From contig CAJNOI010000046.1 of the NCBI GenBank assembly GCA_905250115.1, positions 359,587 through 423,586 of the forward strand: a stretch of 64,000 bases of DNA, written 5' to 3'. Numbering within the stretch: position 1 is the first letter of the stretch; each line of letters opens with the position of its first letter. The notes under the pieces are model-generated. The model ran no database searches. It was not told where the DNA came from and saw nothing but the letters and a program-made list of their open reading frames with translations. Positions 24,854-36,900 of this stretch are shown here, one piece after another. The DNA is from Adineta steineri. Taxonomy: Eukaryota > Rotifera > Eurotatoria > Adinetida > Adinetidae. A program made the translations under genes and the position numbers.

Positions 24854-27800
24854 ATGTCAATATTAACAAATAATACTAATAGTAAAATTTATGAGAAAAA
24901 CGAAAATAAAAATGAAGACGATAATGAAGATGAAGATGATGATGAAGACGATGATGATGAAACAAAAGAACTTGTTTCGATTAGAATAGAAGATAATCAA
25001 GAATCACAACAGCAACAAACATCCGTTACAACATTACGCTCTATATTACGCAAACGAACCGAAAAAAAGTTGTCAATAGATGATTATAGTAATGTTCAGC
25101 AAACTTCAATCATAGCAGACCAGAACGTCAATAACGATGACGAGAGAGATTCTGATTACACAGGAGACGAGAGCGAAGAAGAGAGTAATGGTAGCTCTAA
25201 AAGTATAGAAGAGGAAAGTAAAAACAATGAACAAAAGCAACAACACTATCAACATTGTAGCAATTATACTCGTCATCAGCAAAAGGATCAATTTTTTCGA
25301 ACATCACCATCGACATCCCTCGACTTTCCATTAGAAATAACAAGAACAGAAACCGGAATAACAAAAATAGAAACAGTAACATCAACAGCAAAAACATTTA
25401 ATGGAAACGATCAGTCTCCTAGTCGTACGACGTGCGTGACATTTACTAAGGACCAACCGATCATTATACGTCGAAGTTCATCTACATCCCAAATCATTGG
25501 ACTTGAAGTTCAACCACGTTCATCAGTTACTTATATAAATATGAAAGACGATTTATCAATAACAATGCCAATAACAACAACAACTGGTTCATCATCTACA
25601 CTAGGTGCTGAATTTCGTCCTGTCTATGTTTCACCATTAAAATATCGACCATTAGTTGGTTTATCAGCAAATGATAGTCGTTTTCTACTTGAAAAACGTG
25701 TTTCATTACTTGGAAAACCTCTTGTTTTTCATCCAATACATAAACGTTCACCCTCATATCGACGTAGACAATTACAAATACACAATTTTTTAGAACGACC
25801 GCATGGTTGTAAAGCCATAGTTTATCATTCATTTGTGTAAGTAATCTATTCTTTATTTACATATTTAATTTGATTAAGAAAACAAAAACGAAAATCAGAT
25901 TTCGTTTTCTTCATTTTCAATTAAAGATTAATTGTTTTTATATATTCAAAATAGCTAATACAAAAGAAAAGAATGAAAATCAAAACTTCTAATATATATA
26001 GTACTCTAAAAATCATAAACATCAGTCATTATAGATTCGAGTTTGACAATAGATCTTTGTTGTGTTCCCTATAGTACTATTAAAAAATATGTCTGTAGAG
26101 TCTAATGAAATCCTATGAAGCAAAATTCGAGAGAAAAAAAAAGATATTAATCAATCCCAAGTGATCTTAATATTTTTATATGACAAAGAAAATAAATATG
26201 ATGTACATACAATTATAAACATTAATTAAAAATAGTCTATCATCAATAAAATTATCAAACAAACAACAACATTTAAAAAAAACTCCCGAGAAATCATAAG
26301 CTTTTCTTATTTTTCTTTGTAATTTCCACAAATTGCGTGACTTCCATATGAATAGAAATGAGTATATATATGGAAAAATGATTAGTCGTTAACTCTTTCG
26401 TTTACATATGTTACACACAAGAGTACTTCGTTTAGTCAAAAATATATCCAAGCACGGATACTAAGTAATATTGTTGCTTGTTACTTTTCACACGCACTGT
26501 TAACATGAGAGAAAACAAATAGGAAGCGAAACATTATTATGATTATAAAAAACATGTTTTTATTAATACAAGGCTACTTGTTGATTAGTATACGCTTGTC
26601 TAAATAATAAGGAAATAGAATTTTTCAAATAGGTTTATATACGTTTTAAAGATCTTGTTACATGAAATGCAAATAAAAAAGTATAATAGGTTCATAGAAA
26701 TTAGTCAAAAGATTTTGTTTAGAAAATTTTCCTCGTAATTCTTTTCAAAGAATAATTATATCCTGTCAATAGCTAATTCATATATATATATTCTGAAAAA
26801 AAAATTTTTATCTATTAAATTTTAAATAAAATTTTCAAAAGAAATTATTTTTGACAAAAAAAACTAAAGAATTATTCATAGATTTTCGTTTTCCCCGAAG
26901 TGTAATTGATCAAATAATTCTTCTGTGAATCAATATTCTTTAGGGAATAATTGAATAAATCAAAAAAAGAAAATATAGATTTGGATTTCATTAATTGCAA
27001 CTATTGTTTATCATATAGATTTTCATCTAGTATACTAATTAATTCTTTTGCTCTAAAATGAATGAAGTTAACAAAAGAAAACCAATGTATAATTAGAATT
27101 AATTTTTATCTGTATAAATAAATAACGAAGAAACAAAAAAAAAGAAATTAAAGGTAATCTGTTTTAAAAGCAAATTGTTTACGGAAATTTTCCGGATATT
27201 AAACATAACATATCATGTTAAATAAGAAAGATATATTTTAATAGAAGAATATAAATTAATATTGACATTAGAAAAAAGATTTTAATTGATTTAACCTTGT
27301 CATTTTATATATAAGAATTATAAATATAAAATAAAAAAACTAAATTTTAAAGTTTGTTTTTTGAAATAGGTTTCTTTCCGTTTTTCTATGTTTATTTCTT
27401 TCTGTGGTTGTTACAATGCCCAATTATGAATCGATAGCATCAACTGTGTTATTACAATCTGTAAATATATATATTAAATTGAAGAATATGTTGTCTTAAT
27501 TATATTTAATAAATTTTATTTTAAAGGAAATTTTAGTCGTTATATGGCTTGGAATAGAATTATCATTACGTGTATGGAGTGCAGGTTGCCGTTCACGTTA
27601 TCAAACATTGATGGGTCGTTTACGTTTTATGAAAAAACCTTTTTGTGCTCTTGGTTTGTATTTTGTGAAATAATAAAACTGAAAAAATAGAACAATTGAT
27701 TTCATATAGATTTTACTGTGATTGTGGCTACTGTTCTAACACTTTTTCTTAATAGTCGAACTGGGAATGGAGTTTTTGCTGCTTCAGCTTTACGTGGTTT

Positions 27801-30068
27801 ACGTTTTTTTCAAATTTTACGAATGTTAAGAATGGATCGTCGTGGTGGCACATGGAAATTATTAGGTTCTGTTGTTTATGCTCATAGACAAGTTTGTTTT
27901 TATCTATTGTTAATAAGAAAAATTTTAGAAATAATTATTTTATTATTTAAAGGAACTTATAACAACAATTTATATTGGCTTTTTAGTACTTATTTTTTCT
28001 TCATTTATTATGTTTCTTGTTGAAAAAGATAGTTATGTTGAACCAAGTAAAATAATTATTACCAATGAAACAACTATAATAACAGCAGATATGCTTGCAA
28101 ATTTAATTGATACAGATCGGCATAAATTTGAAACATTTGCTGATGCACTATGGTGGGGAATTGTATGTAACAAAATATAATTTAGATTTTCGTTCATATA
28201 TTTAATAAAATGTTTTTTATTTTTTGTAGATCACATTATGCACAGTAAGATATTGTTAATCTATTTAATAAATAGAAGAAGAGAAATATTCGATTTAGGT
28301 TGGATATGGTGATAAAGTACCATCATCATATGCGGGTAAATTTGTTGCTGCTATATGTTCTTTTATTGGTATTAGTTTTTTTGCATTACCTGCGGTAATT
28401 CTTTTTAAATTTTTTTGTTTGTATGTAAATGATTAATCTATTTTTTGTTGTATAAATCTAGGGTATACTTGGCTCAGGTTTTGCATTAAAAGTTCAACAA
28501 CAACAACGTCAAAAACATTATAAACGACGAAAGATTCCAGCAGTTTTATTAATTCAAAATTTATGGCGTGTTTATGCAGCGGATGAAAAATCTTTATCGA
28601 AAGCTACTTGGAAAGTTCATGTACGTCCACCACGACGTCACGAACCTAAATCTTCTTCATCAACACAGTCAAATACGCATCCACCGTATGAGAGTTTATA
28701 TATATGTATATTTATCTACATCGGTTTATTTTGTCTCATTCTAGTTCATCAAAAATGCGTAATAATCCATCATTTTTAAATCGAGTTAGTTTTCGTCGAC
28801 GTCCAACAACAACAACACGAGAAACATCATTAACAGTACAAAATAATCTAAGACTTAGTAATAGTCTTAATATTAAACCTGCACCTAATTCAACCGTAGC
28901 TGCAATGCGTTCTTGTATGGATACATTATCTGAAACAGCTAATATGACACCACCTCCAACTATAACGGGACCACATGAAGGATCATCATCTGGTAAATTA
29001 GCTTTTTTCTTTTCTTAACAAATATATTTATATGTTTCTACTATATATACAAAATAGATAATGAAGAAGATCGTTTATATTATGCAAATGATGTTCAATC
29101 TTTAACAACAGCACATCGACATGCAATAAGATTTATACGAAAGATAAAATTTTTTGTATCAAGACGAAAATTTCGTGAAGCTTTACGTCCATATGATGTT
29201 ACTGATGTTATTGAACAGTATTCAACAGGCAATGTTGATATGTTAGCCAGAATGAAATATCTTCAACTTAGGTAAGACTTTAAAAATGAAAAATATATAT
29301 ATTTATTATATTTGTTTTAGATTAGATAAAGTATTAGGTATATCAAAATCAGTTGATAGTTATGAATCAGGTCCAAGTTTAGCATCAAGAATATGCAAAA
29401 TTGAAACACAAGTAAATTCTTTGTTTTTTTCTTAAAATATTTTCTAGAAAATGATCTGCTATCGTTCATATAAGATGTAAAACTAAGTAGTTTGTCTGAC
29501 TAAAAGAAGGTTATCTAGTTATTTTCTGCACGAGTAAATATCTAATCAACAATTAGCATGTTGTATGAAACATGAATTTCTACTTGATATCCTCATATAG
29601 ATCTTATATATTACTGAGAAATAAATCATTCATTAATTAATTCGAGAATAAAATTCTAAATTTTGTTTCTAGGTTGATAGTTTGAATTTAAAAGTGGATC
29701 AACTTTGTCAATTGGCTACTACTGTATTGGAACGTGGTGTTCAACAACAAGTATCAACTCCAGGACCGATTTTAGAGCCAATAATACCTATTATCAGAAA
29801 TCGAATACGAACTGGTAATCGTTATCGTATTTATCGATGTCGACAACGACGAACTCATCCTCAAACTAGTACACCAATATCAATACCATCTGAACCATCA
29901 CCACCATCAGTGGTAACACCTACGACACGTACTTTATCTGAAACAAATGTATTAGAATCATCAGTACCTCAATCATCGACACCAAGAAATTATTCACGTG
30001 AAAGTCTTATGAGTTTATATTGGCTCTTTCAAGATAATATAAATCCATCAAGCGATCCAAATGTCTAA
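24854..30068 (+). CDS. KCNQ: KCNQ (Kv7) voltage-gated potassium channel
   Basis: Twelve exons join in phase to 958 residues: 24854-25836, 27370-27460, 27527-27653, 27710-27891, 27953-28162, 28230-28244, 28299-28394, 28462-28685, 28745-28992, 29058-29271, 29321-29411 and 29673-30068. Family landmarks appear in order: [15 protein letters not shown] before S1; S2 with [13 protein letters not shown]4 [20 protein letters not shown] and the S4-S5 linker [16 protein letters not shown]. The pore ALWWGI-ITLCT-VGYGD (filter about 536-541) follows, then S6 and [17 protein letters not shown] (helix A, calmodulin site). Helix [21 protein letters not shown] and [12 protein letters not shown] come next, then a short assembly coil. 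S4 and linker resemble KCNQ2-5 more than KCNQ1. It passes a slow, PIP2-dependent K+ current. The N-terminus (~325 residues, acidic and Ser/Thr-rich) is far longer than usual. Intron 1 is about 1.5 kb; one 15-nt exon encodes part of the pore. Confidence 0.96.
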
Positions 30069-30376
30069 TATTTTTTTTCTTTTTCTTTTCTCTATGATAG
30101 CTGTATTTATTTATCTATATATACATTAGAAATTGTTCTATTTCGATAATATTTGTTGCTTCATGTGACCGGTGCCTTATATCTGGTTGTTATAATTCCT
30201 TTTTATGTTACTCACTGTTTTTTTCATCGCCGACAAAAATATAAAAAGAAGAAAAAAAAACGGTTCATTTTTCATTGAGATTTTGAGTTTCATTTATTGA
30301 AAATTTAAAAATAAGAGGATGACAAACAAAATCTAGTTTGTTTTAGAAAAAAGAAAATATATATATATACATATGT
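30069..30376. other. Convergent 3' flanks
   Basis: Spacer between the plus-strand KCNQ stop and the minus-strand small gene's stop. T-rich on the left, TATA runs on the right; no gene. Confidence 0.6.
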
Positions 30377-30727
30377 CTAGAAAACACCTAAGATTTGTTG
30401 AGATTTTGTTTTTTTACAATGACAATGTGAACAGGATTTTCTTTGTTGTTGAATTAAAATAATATGATCAATATGAATTTGATACCGATGATGAGAACGA
30501 CGATGTTGACGTTGTTTCTTGTGTATTTTATTATGAACTGTCATATTTGGACGTGGTGATGATATAGGAACAGGAATTGTTTGTTCAATGATTGGTTCTT
30601 TAAAATGTGGATTTGGTGTTGAAGAACGTGGAAATATTTTATTAGTTGGAGTTTGAGGAGTACTCGTACCATTATAAACAGTATTAATCGATGAACGAAA
30701 ACGTTTATAACCTTGTGATTGTGCCAT
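30377..30727 (-). CDS. Small basic Ser/Pro-rich protein, unknown
   Basis: Single-exon 116-residue frame starting MAQSQGYKRFRSS. The ATG was chosen because an acceptor-like CCTATTTAG lies about 13 bases upstream. The middle has repeated Ser/Thr-Pro sites (TSTPQTPTN, RSSTPNP, PISSPRP), typical of proline-directed phosphorylation targets. A basic His/Arg/Lys run follows (KIHKKQRQHRRSHHR), and the end carries CSHCHCKK. Codon choice resembles neighbouring genes. No family is recognised. It may be nuclear or cytoskeletal, but this is a guess. The stop lies 308 bases from the convergent KCNQ gene. Confidence 0.55.
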   Translation of the reverse strand: MAQSQGYKRFRSSINTVYNGTSTPQTPTNKIFPRSSTPNPHFKEPIIEQTIPVPISSPRPNMTVHNKIHKKQRQHRRSHHRYQIHIDHIILIQQQRKSCSHCHCKKTKSQQILGVF

Positions 30728-32840
30728 TAGAATATTATCTAAATAGGAAAAAACAATACTAAACAAATGAATTAATATTCTTGTTTTTATATTTGCAGGA
30801 CTTTTATTATCATTCGAGAAGTTAAATATAGAAAAATACTTAGTAATCTAGTAAATAACAAAAACTTATTCTTGTTTATTATATTAAGTCAGTTTTATAT
30901 TTATAGATTCAAATCCGAATTGTCTAAGACTAATGAATAGACATAATAACATTATTTTCAGTAAATTTATATCAAATATAGAAATAATATAAAACCAACT
31001 TACTTTTCTATAATTTTTTATAATGAAAGAAGGCGTATCGAATAAATTGAGCGTATGATGATGATGTGTAGTGTCTCACTAAATATACAATTTAACTATC
31101 TAATTGAGATTGACACTTTTCTCTCTATATAACTCTTTTCTTCCTTCTCTCTTGTTCTCTCTTTATTTTCTCATGTCTCTATTCACGCTTCTCTTTCTTC
31201 CGTAAATTAATTATGCAATCAAATAAGCAAATGTCTATAATATGCGAAGTACCACGTGTCCGAGTGTTATAACATACATAAATTTAGAAAATTTATATAT
31301 ATAGTCGCCGGTGCTCGTCAAGTGTTCGGAATAGTTTGACGGAAGTCCCAGGCGATATAGTGAAATTGAAATGTGTCACTCTTGACCTAGAGAAAGTAGC
31401 ATGAAAAAAATATATATAAAAATTTAAATGAGCAAATAAATATTAAGAATGCAGTTATGTATATGAAAAGATAACAATTAAAAAGAGCAACATTATTTCG
31501 TTGTTATGATGATGCAATCAGAAAAAGAGCAGCTGCAATAATGTCTCATTTATATAACAACTTATCAACAATAACATTGAACATATATGTAAGCGTATGT
31601 ACATATGTATATTGGCGACAGCTTTTTTTCTTATGTATGCAGAATAAACGTAAAAGTGATGAAGCTGAGAGAAGGAATGATGATGAATGTCAAATAGTAT
31701 CGGAAAGAAGAAGTCATAGTTTTGATGTACTTCATATTTTTTAAATAGGTGTGAATAACGTGTTCACTATGAGAGAAAAAAATAATATTATCGTTATAGA
31801 ATTTAATTGAAAATCAAATGATTTATCAAACAAAAAATCAAATAATATTTATGTCTTGAAAAGAAAAAAGATTTAAATTAAGTGAGATTATCTTTTATCT
31901 TATATTCGTTCTTAATGTAGGATGAAATCAAATGTTTTCTTTTTCAATGTTTATAAAATTTGTTTTCTTGATAAATCAATCAAAAGACTTATTTTTGATT
32001 TGATATTCAAAATAGATCAAGATAAACTTTAATCAATAATATAACTATAGGTACCAAATAAGTATTACTTTATTTTTACTTTAATAGTTCAGTATTTTTT
32101 CAGAATAACTCTTTATTATGATGTAAAAACAAAATTTTATTATTTTTTTATAGAACTTAAAATCTTTTCTGTTGTATCAAGTCTCATAAATCAATAGATA
32201 CAAAAATTGCTATATTTTTATTGATGAAAGAAAAGAATAAAATTGATTTGATTGTAACACTTTCATAAAAAAATTCAAATCATTAAAAAACGAAGAAAAG
32301 AAATTTTTGAGTATTTTTTTTTACTTCAAAAATATAATAAATAATTTCGCTTTTCTTTTAATGATATAAAACGATTGAATATAGTTTATAAATCAATAAT
32401 TATTGATCACATGTATTCTATTATGTTTGCAAATATAAACGTAAAAATGAAAGAGAGAAAAAAAAAGAGAAATGTTCATTTCTTATATTCTTGATGAAAA
32501 TTCTTTTATTCTTTTCTTATGTCTTTCTTGTCTACATTGTTTTTGGTATTCAACGGTAGACAACATCAACCGATTTTTTCTTTTTTCCTTCTTTTTCTCT
32601 TTCTATAGGCTATTGTTGCGTCCTTCCTTACATTAAACCATGCCACAGCATCCTTCGTTACCATGGTACATTGTTCTGTTATGCCACTCTTCACTCTTTT
32701 TCATTCGCCTTTAAGTAAAAATGAAATGAAAACGCACGGATCATTTTTCTTTTTTTTTTTTGCAACAGTGACGAATATGTTTTATTTTGTTTAGATTAAA
32801 TTATCTATTTAGAAACTTTCCAAAAAAAAGAAATCTAACC
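30728..32840. other. Intergenic between divergent genes
   Basis: AT-rich, about 2.1 kb. It contains an X-box-like element near 32657 and an acceptor-like TTTTGTTTAG at 32785-32794, 46 bases before the downstream ATG. A small plus frame at 31541-31744 is not convincing. Confidence 0.55.
32657..32670 (+). promoter_or_regulatory. RFX X-box-like motif
   Basis: GTTACCATGGTACA resembles the imperfect inverted repeat GTTACC-AT-GGTAAC bound by RFX factors upstream of ciliary genes, matching at 12 positions. It lies 171 bases before the start codon of a probable axonemal protein gene. A motif this short can occur by chance. Confidence 0.4.
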
Positions 32841-33377
32841 ATGACGCGTATGGCCTTTGATACCCGCACACAAAATGCATGGAAAGAATTAATTGAAAAA
32901 GAAGCAATGACTCGTGTCTCTTGGCATCGAACATTTAAACCAAATCCAAATGATGATGAATGGTTTAAACGTGGATTTTATACACAAGCCACTGATAAAC
33001 CTATTGGACGCTCTTTACCATCAATTGTTTTTCCCCCACGACCTAAACCACGTTATGATCCAAATGATACATTGGAAGAATTAGCAAAAAAACTTGATTT
33101 AGAACATAATCCAAATGCATTAAAAGAAATGTATCCGGTTAATAAACAACATCATGATGTTCTATTTGATGGTTTTTCAAAAGAAGAAAAAGGCCGTTAT
33201 AAATATTTAAATTTACGTAAAGTAATTCCACCTGAAAATAAATTTCAATATCCCGTATCAAATACAATGGAATATGGATGGAAATTAAGTGAAAGTGGAC
33301 AACAATTCAAAGCACCAACACATGCTCGAGGAAAAATTGTTGAAGAATCATTTTATCGTCGTAATGGTGTTTTTTAA
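32841..33377 (+). CDS. Probable sperm/ciliary microtubule inner protein (SPMIP1/DUF4490-like)
   Basis: Single-exon 178-residue protein. The start ATG (MTRMAFDTRTQ) sits in an AACCATG context and follows an acceptor-like AG at 32794. The N-terminus TRTQNAWKELIEKEAMTRVS and the C-terminal block YKYLNLRKVIPPENKFQYPV, then EYGWKL, resemble small axonemal proteins of the SPMIP1 (ATP6V1FNB) group, which sit inside doublet microtubules. There is no signal peptide or membrane segment; the composition is basic and aromatic with many Pro and Tyr, as in microtubule inner proteins. The family call is by recollection of the motif pattern and is moderate. An X-box-like site upstream agrees with a ciliary role. 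Confidence 0.5.
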   Translation: MTRMAFDTRTQNAWKELIEKEAMTRVSWHRTFKPNPNDDEWFKRGFYTQATDKPIGRSLPSIVFPPRPKPRYDPNDTLEELAKKLDLEHNPNALKEMYPVNKQHHDVLFDGFSKEEKGRYKYLNLRKVIPPENKFQYPVSNTMEYGWKLSESGQQFKAPTHARGKIVEESFYRRNGVF

Positions 33378-33941
33378 AACAAATTTTTTTCTCTTTATTT
33401 GATTAACTATTTTTTGAAATATATTTCTTTTTCTTCTCTAAATACTACTTTTATTCATTGTATATCAAAAAACGCTAACCGATTTATCATACTAAGATTT
33501 TGTAAACATATTTTTGTTCGTCATATTACGTCATAAGAAAGAAACATGTGAAATTAATTTCATTTCATAAATGTATTACATAATAAATCTCATAAAAAAA
33601 AATAAAGAAATACGAACGATGTACTGATTATTATTATATTTAACTAAATAATATATTACACAGTTGAAGAATAAATGTATTGAATATATACTATCTTAAA
33701 CGAATTATCTGAATAATATTTACATAATGCATTCGATTAATTGCATGATCAACTAGAGTTTTCGTGTTGATAAATATGTACAAATGTTGTTTTTTTTTCG
33801 ATATATTTTTTCTTTGCTTTATTCTGATTTTAAAAGACAAAACAATATCACCGAGTGTATGTAACATAATGAGAAAAGACTATGACACTCAAAGAAAAAA
33901 AGGAAAACATTTATCTATTGGAAAAGAAGAAGAAGAAGAAG
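33378..33941. other. Convergent 3' flanks
   Basis: Spacer between the plus SPMIP1-like gene and the minus phosphatase gene. AATAAA-type signals occur near 33580-33605. No gene seen. Confidence 0.55.
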
Positions 33942-36900
33942 CTATAATCGTTGTATAACTCTATTAGTTGTAGACATTTGATCTTGATCGGATGTATTGG
34001 GAAAAAATGAAGTTTTTGTAGTATGTGGTGATGATGTTGTAGTCAAATATTGTTGTACATAATCACGCATTGATAAAAATAAATTTTCATATTGCTCCTA
34101 AGAGAAAATTAGTTTTATTTTAATAAATTTGAAAAAAATTTACTTGATCAATAAATTGTGGTCGAATTGCACGAAGTAGACGAACAACTTTAAATGGATC
34201 AATGATTTGTTCAGTTTGCATTTTATCAATAGAATTACATAAAGCAGCAAAATATCCTGACCATGTTGCACCATTTCTTTAATTTTAAATTCATATTTTA
34301 TTTTTCTAGAGCAAAATTTCAAACTTACAAACATTGCAAAATAACATTTTGTTCATTATAAGTACGCATTTCTTTTAAAAAACGTTTTACAATAAATAAT
34401 AAATGTGAATTATCTTTCACTTGAAATTGACGTATTGTTCTTATTCGATCATTTGTCTAAAATAAAAATAGATAAGAAAAATAATGAATTTAAAAATACA
34501 TACAAATACACTTTTGTTTACACATTTTAATTCAAAAACTCTTTCAATAAGTTGATCGTCTTCTTTTTGTGATGTAAGCATAATTTCAAATGGTCCAAAA
34601 AGTATTGCTTGGCCAGGATTTGTTGACCAATAATAAATAGTTTTCTTGAAAATATAAACAATTACATACACAATTAAATATTATATTGTAATATTACTTA
34701 CCGAATCACGAGGTATAGATTCTAATAACATTATAATCGATACATTATGATCATAAACTAGACGCCAAAAATCAATGCATGTATGAGACAATGGATACTG
34801 TGTAACAATATAATTCGGAGTTTGACGATAAGACTAAAAAATAAATACATAGGTATATTAATGAAACTAAAAAGAATGATATATGTATATGTCATTGTTA
34901 GTTTAATTAATATATAATATGAGAATTATTTTCTCGTTCTGAATGTTACTAGAAAATATCCAAGGTAAACTTAGTCTGTTGATTTTTATTATTTACTATC
35001 TGTGTAGTTTTCAAAATTATAGAAGTGTCTTATCTATTCTATTTAAACTTGAAAATAGCGAAGAATGCGTTCGATACATAAAATATTATAGATTTATAAC
35101 TATGTAAACATTTTAAAATAATAATAGAATTTTCTTTCAAGTTTTGTATGAAATATTTTAAAAGTTTTACAATCGAAATCGATTATTGAAAGTTTAGAAG
35201 TTTCACTTGATGAAAAAGAAGCTGTGCGAAACAAAAAGAAAATAATAAAAATTGAATGTAATGAATATATATATACACATATTCTCTTTTATTACCAAGG
35301 ACATACTTATAAAGTATATAAAAACTATATTTCTATAACGAAATTCAATACAATGACTATTTATTTTCTTTATATTTTCAAGAACATTCAAAAAAATTTA
35401 TTTAAAAAAATACTTACATTAACAAATACAGCATTGATATAATCAGTTGTTTTATCGACCTGTGTCATTAAATATGGTCGACTATTATCAGCTAAAAAGC
35501 AAATATATTTTTGAGATTTTATTTAAATAAAAATCATATATATATATTTACAAGCAAGAATAGTTTCAACACGATTTTTACTTATATTAGCTGGTTCGAG
35601 TGCTCCTCGATAAGAATATTCAATATTTGATTGTAATTGTTCTAAAAGCTATCAAAAAAAAAATAAACAGAATAAATAACTTTCTTATTTCTTTCTCTCT
35701 CTACTTTGTATTGATTTCTTGGATCCATATGAAATTTTTTCGTTGTCATATATTCGTCTAATGATATACTTATATCCATAGTTAAAATTCCTTCAATTAA
35801 TGTTCGATATAGAAATACATATTGATCAATTGTTTGAATCATATATACTCGATTTTGTCTAAATTTTAAATAAAATATATTTCAATTTATTATTAAAACT
35901 AACTCTATACCTCATTCGATGGGTAAAGTCAAGTATATCAATAGTATCTTCATGTTCAGCTTGTTCTAATAAAGCATCTAAAGCAATAAATGTACCTGAT
36001 CGACCAACACCCGCACTAATACAGAAAAGAAATCGTTTTTATTATAAACCAACAATATAAATCAAACCTGCAATGAACAAGTATTGGACTTAATGATTTA
36101 TAATCAGCACGAAAACGTTGTCGAAAATCGAGCAATGGTGTAGATAAAGATAAACAACCATGATCTAAATTATTTCATTATTATATCAAATAAAAACATA
36201 TGAATTTCTATACCTGGCCATGATAAAAAATGATACTGTTTAACTATTAATGGATCTGCGGACTAAAATAAATAGATTAATCATACACATATATAAGTCA
36301 TGTTAAATGTTAAAGTATTATACAATCAAAATGAACTGTATTTATATAATAAGATAAGTAAATAAGTCTTTCGTTTCTTAAATCAAATAATACCTCTGAT
36401 TGATTGATTATCATAAATTTACGTATTGTATAATCAGCATATTTTTCTTCATTATCAATACGAATTCTAAAATCATTCACACGTTTTTCACCTTCATCTG
36501 GCCAATATTGAATACATTTATGCTAAAGATCAAAAACAAGAAAATTTTGTACAACAAAATAAAAACTAATTTGTTATTTTTTTATTACTTTTCCATCTTC
36601 AAATAAACGTGTAACTATAACAATTGATTGAATACGTAATTGCCAAATCATACGAATAAAATCATGTAAGGTTGTTTCAGTAGGTGCTATATTACATCAA
36701 TATTGATTTTATTTATATTTTATATTAATCCTCTTATCATCATCTGAAATCTATATCTTTTGTCGGATATATAATCGTTTTTTATATTTACTCAAAACCT
36801 ATTTTTCTCTATCAACAATTACTAGATGTGTTCAATTAAAATATCAAATCAACCTTGGGTTAACGAAATCTATATTAGAGACAAGGATCAATTTAATGTC

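Noticed and set aside
25106..25832. Minus-strand frames antisense to KCNQ exon 1
   Set aside because: Mirror frames of acidic and Ser/Thr-rich codons; the plus strand has clear channel homology and splice phase.
32787..32840. Upstream extension of the SPMIP1-like frame
   Set aside because: No ATG; it contains an acceptor-like AG, and the ATG at 32841 has good context.
33764..33958. Plus frame overlapping the phosphatase stop
   Set aside because: T-rich then A/GA-rich low complexity; antisense to a supported last exon.
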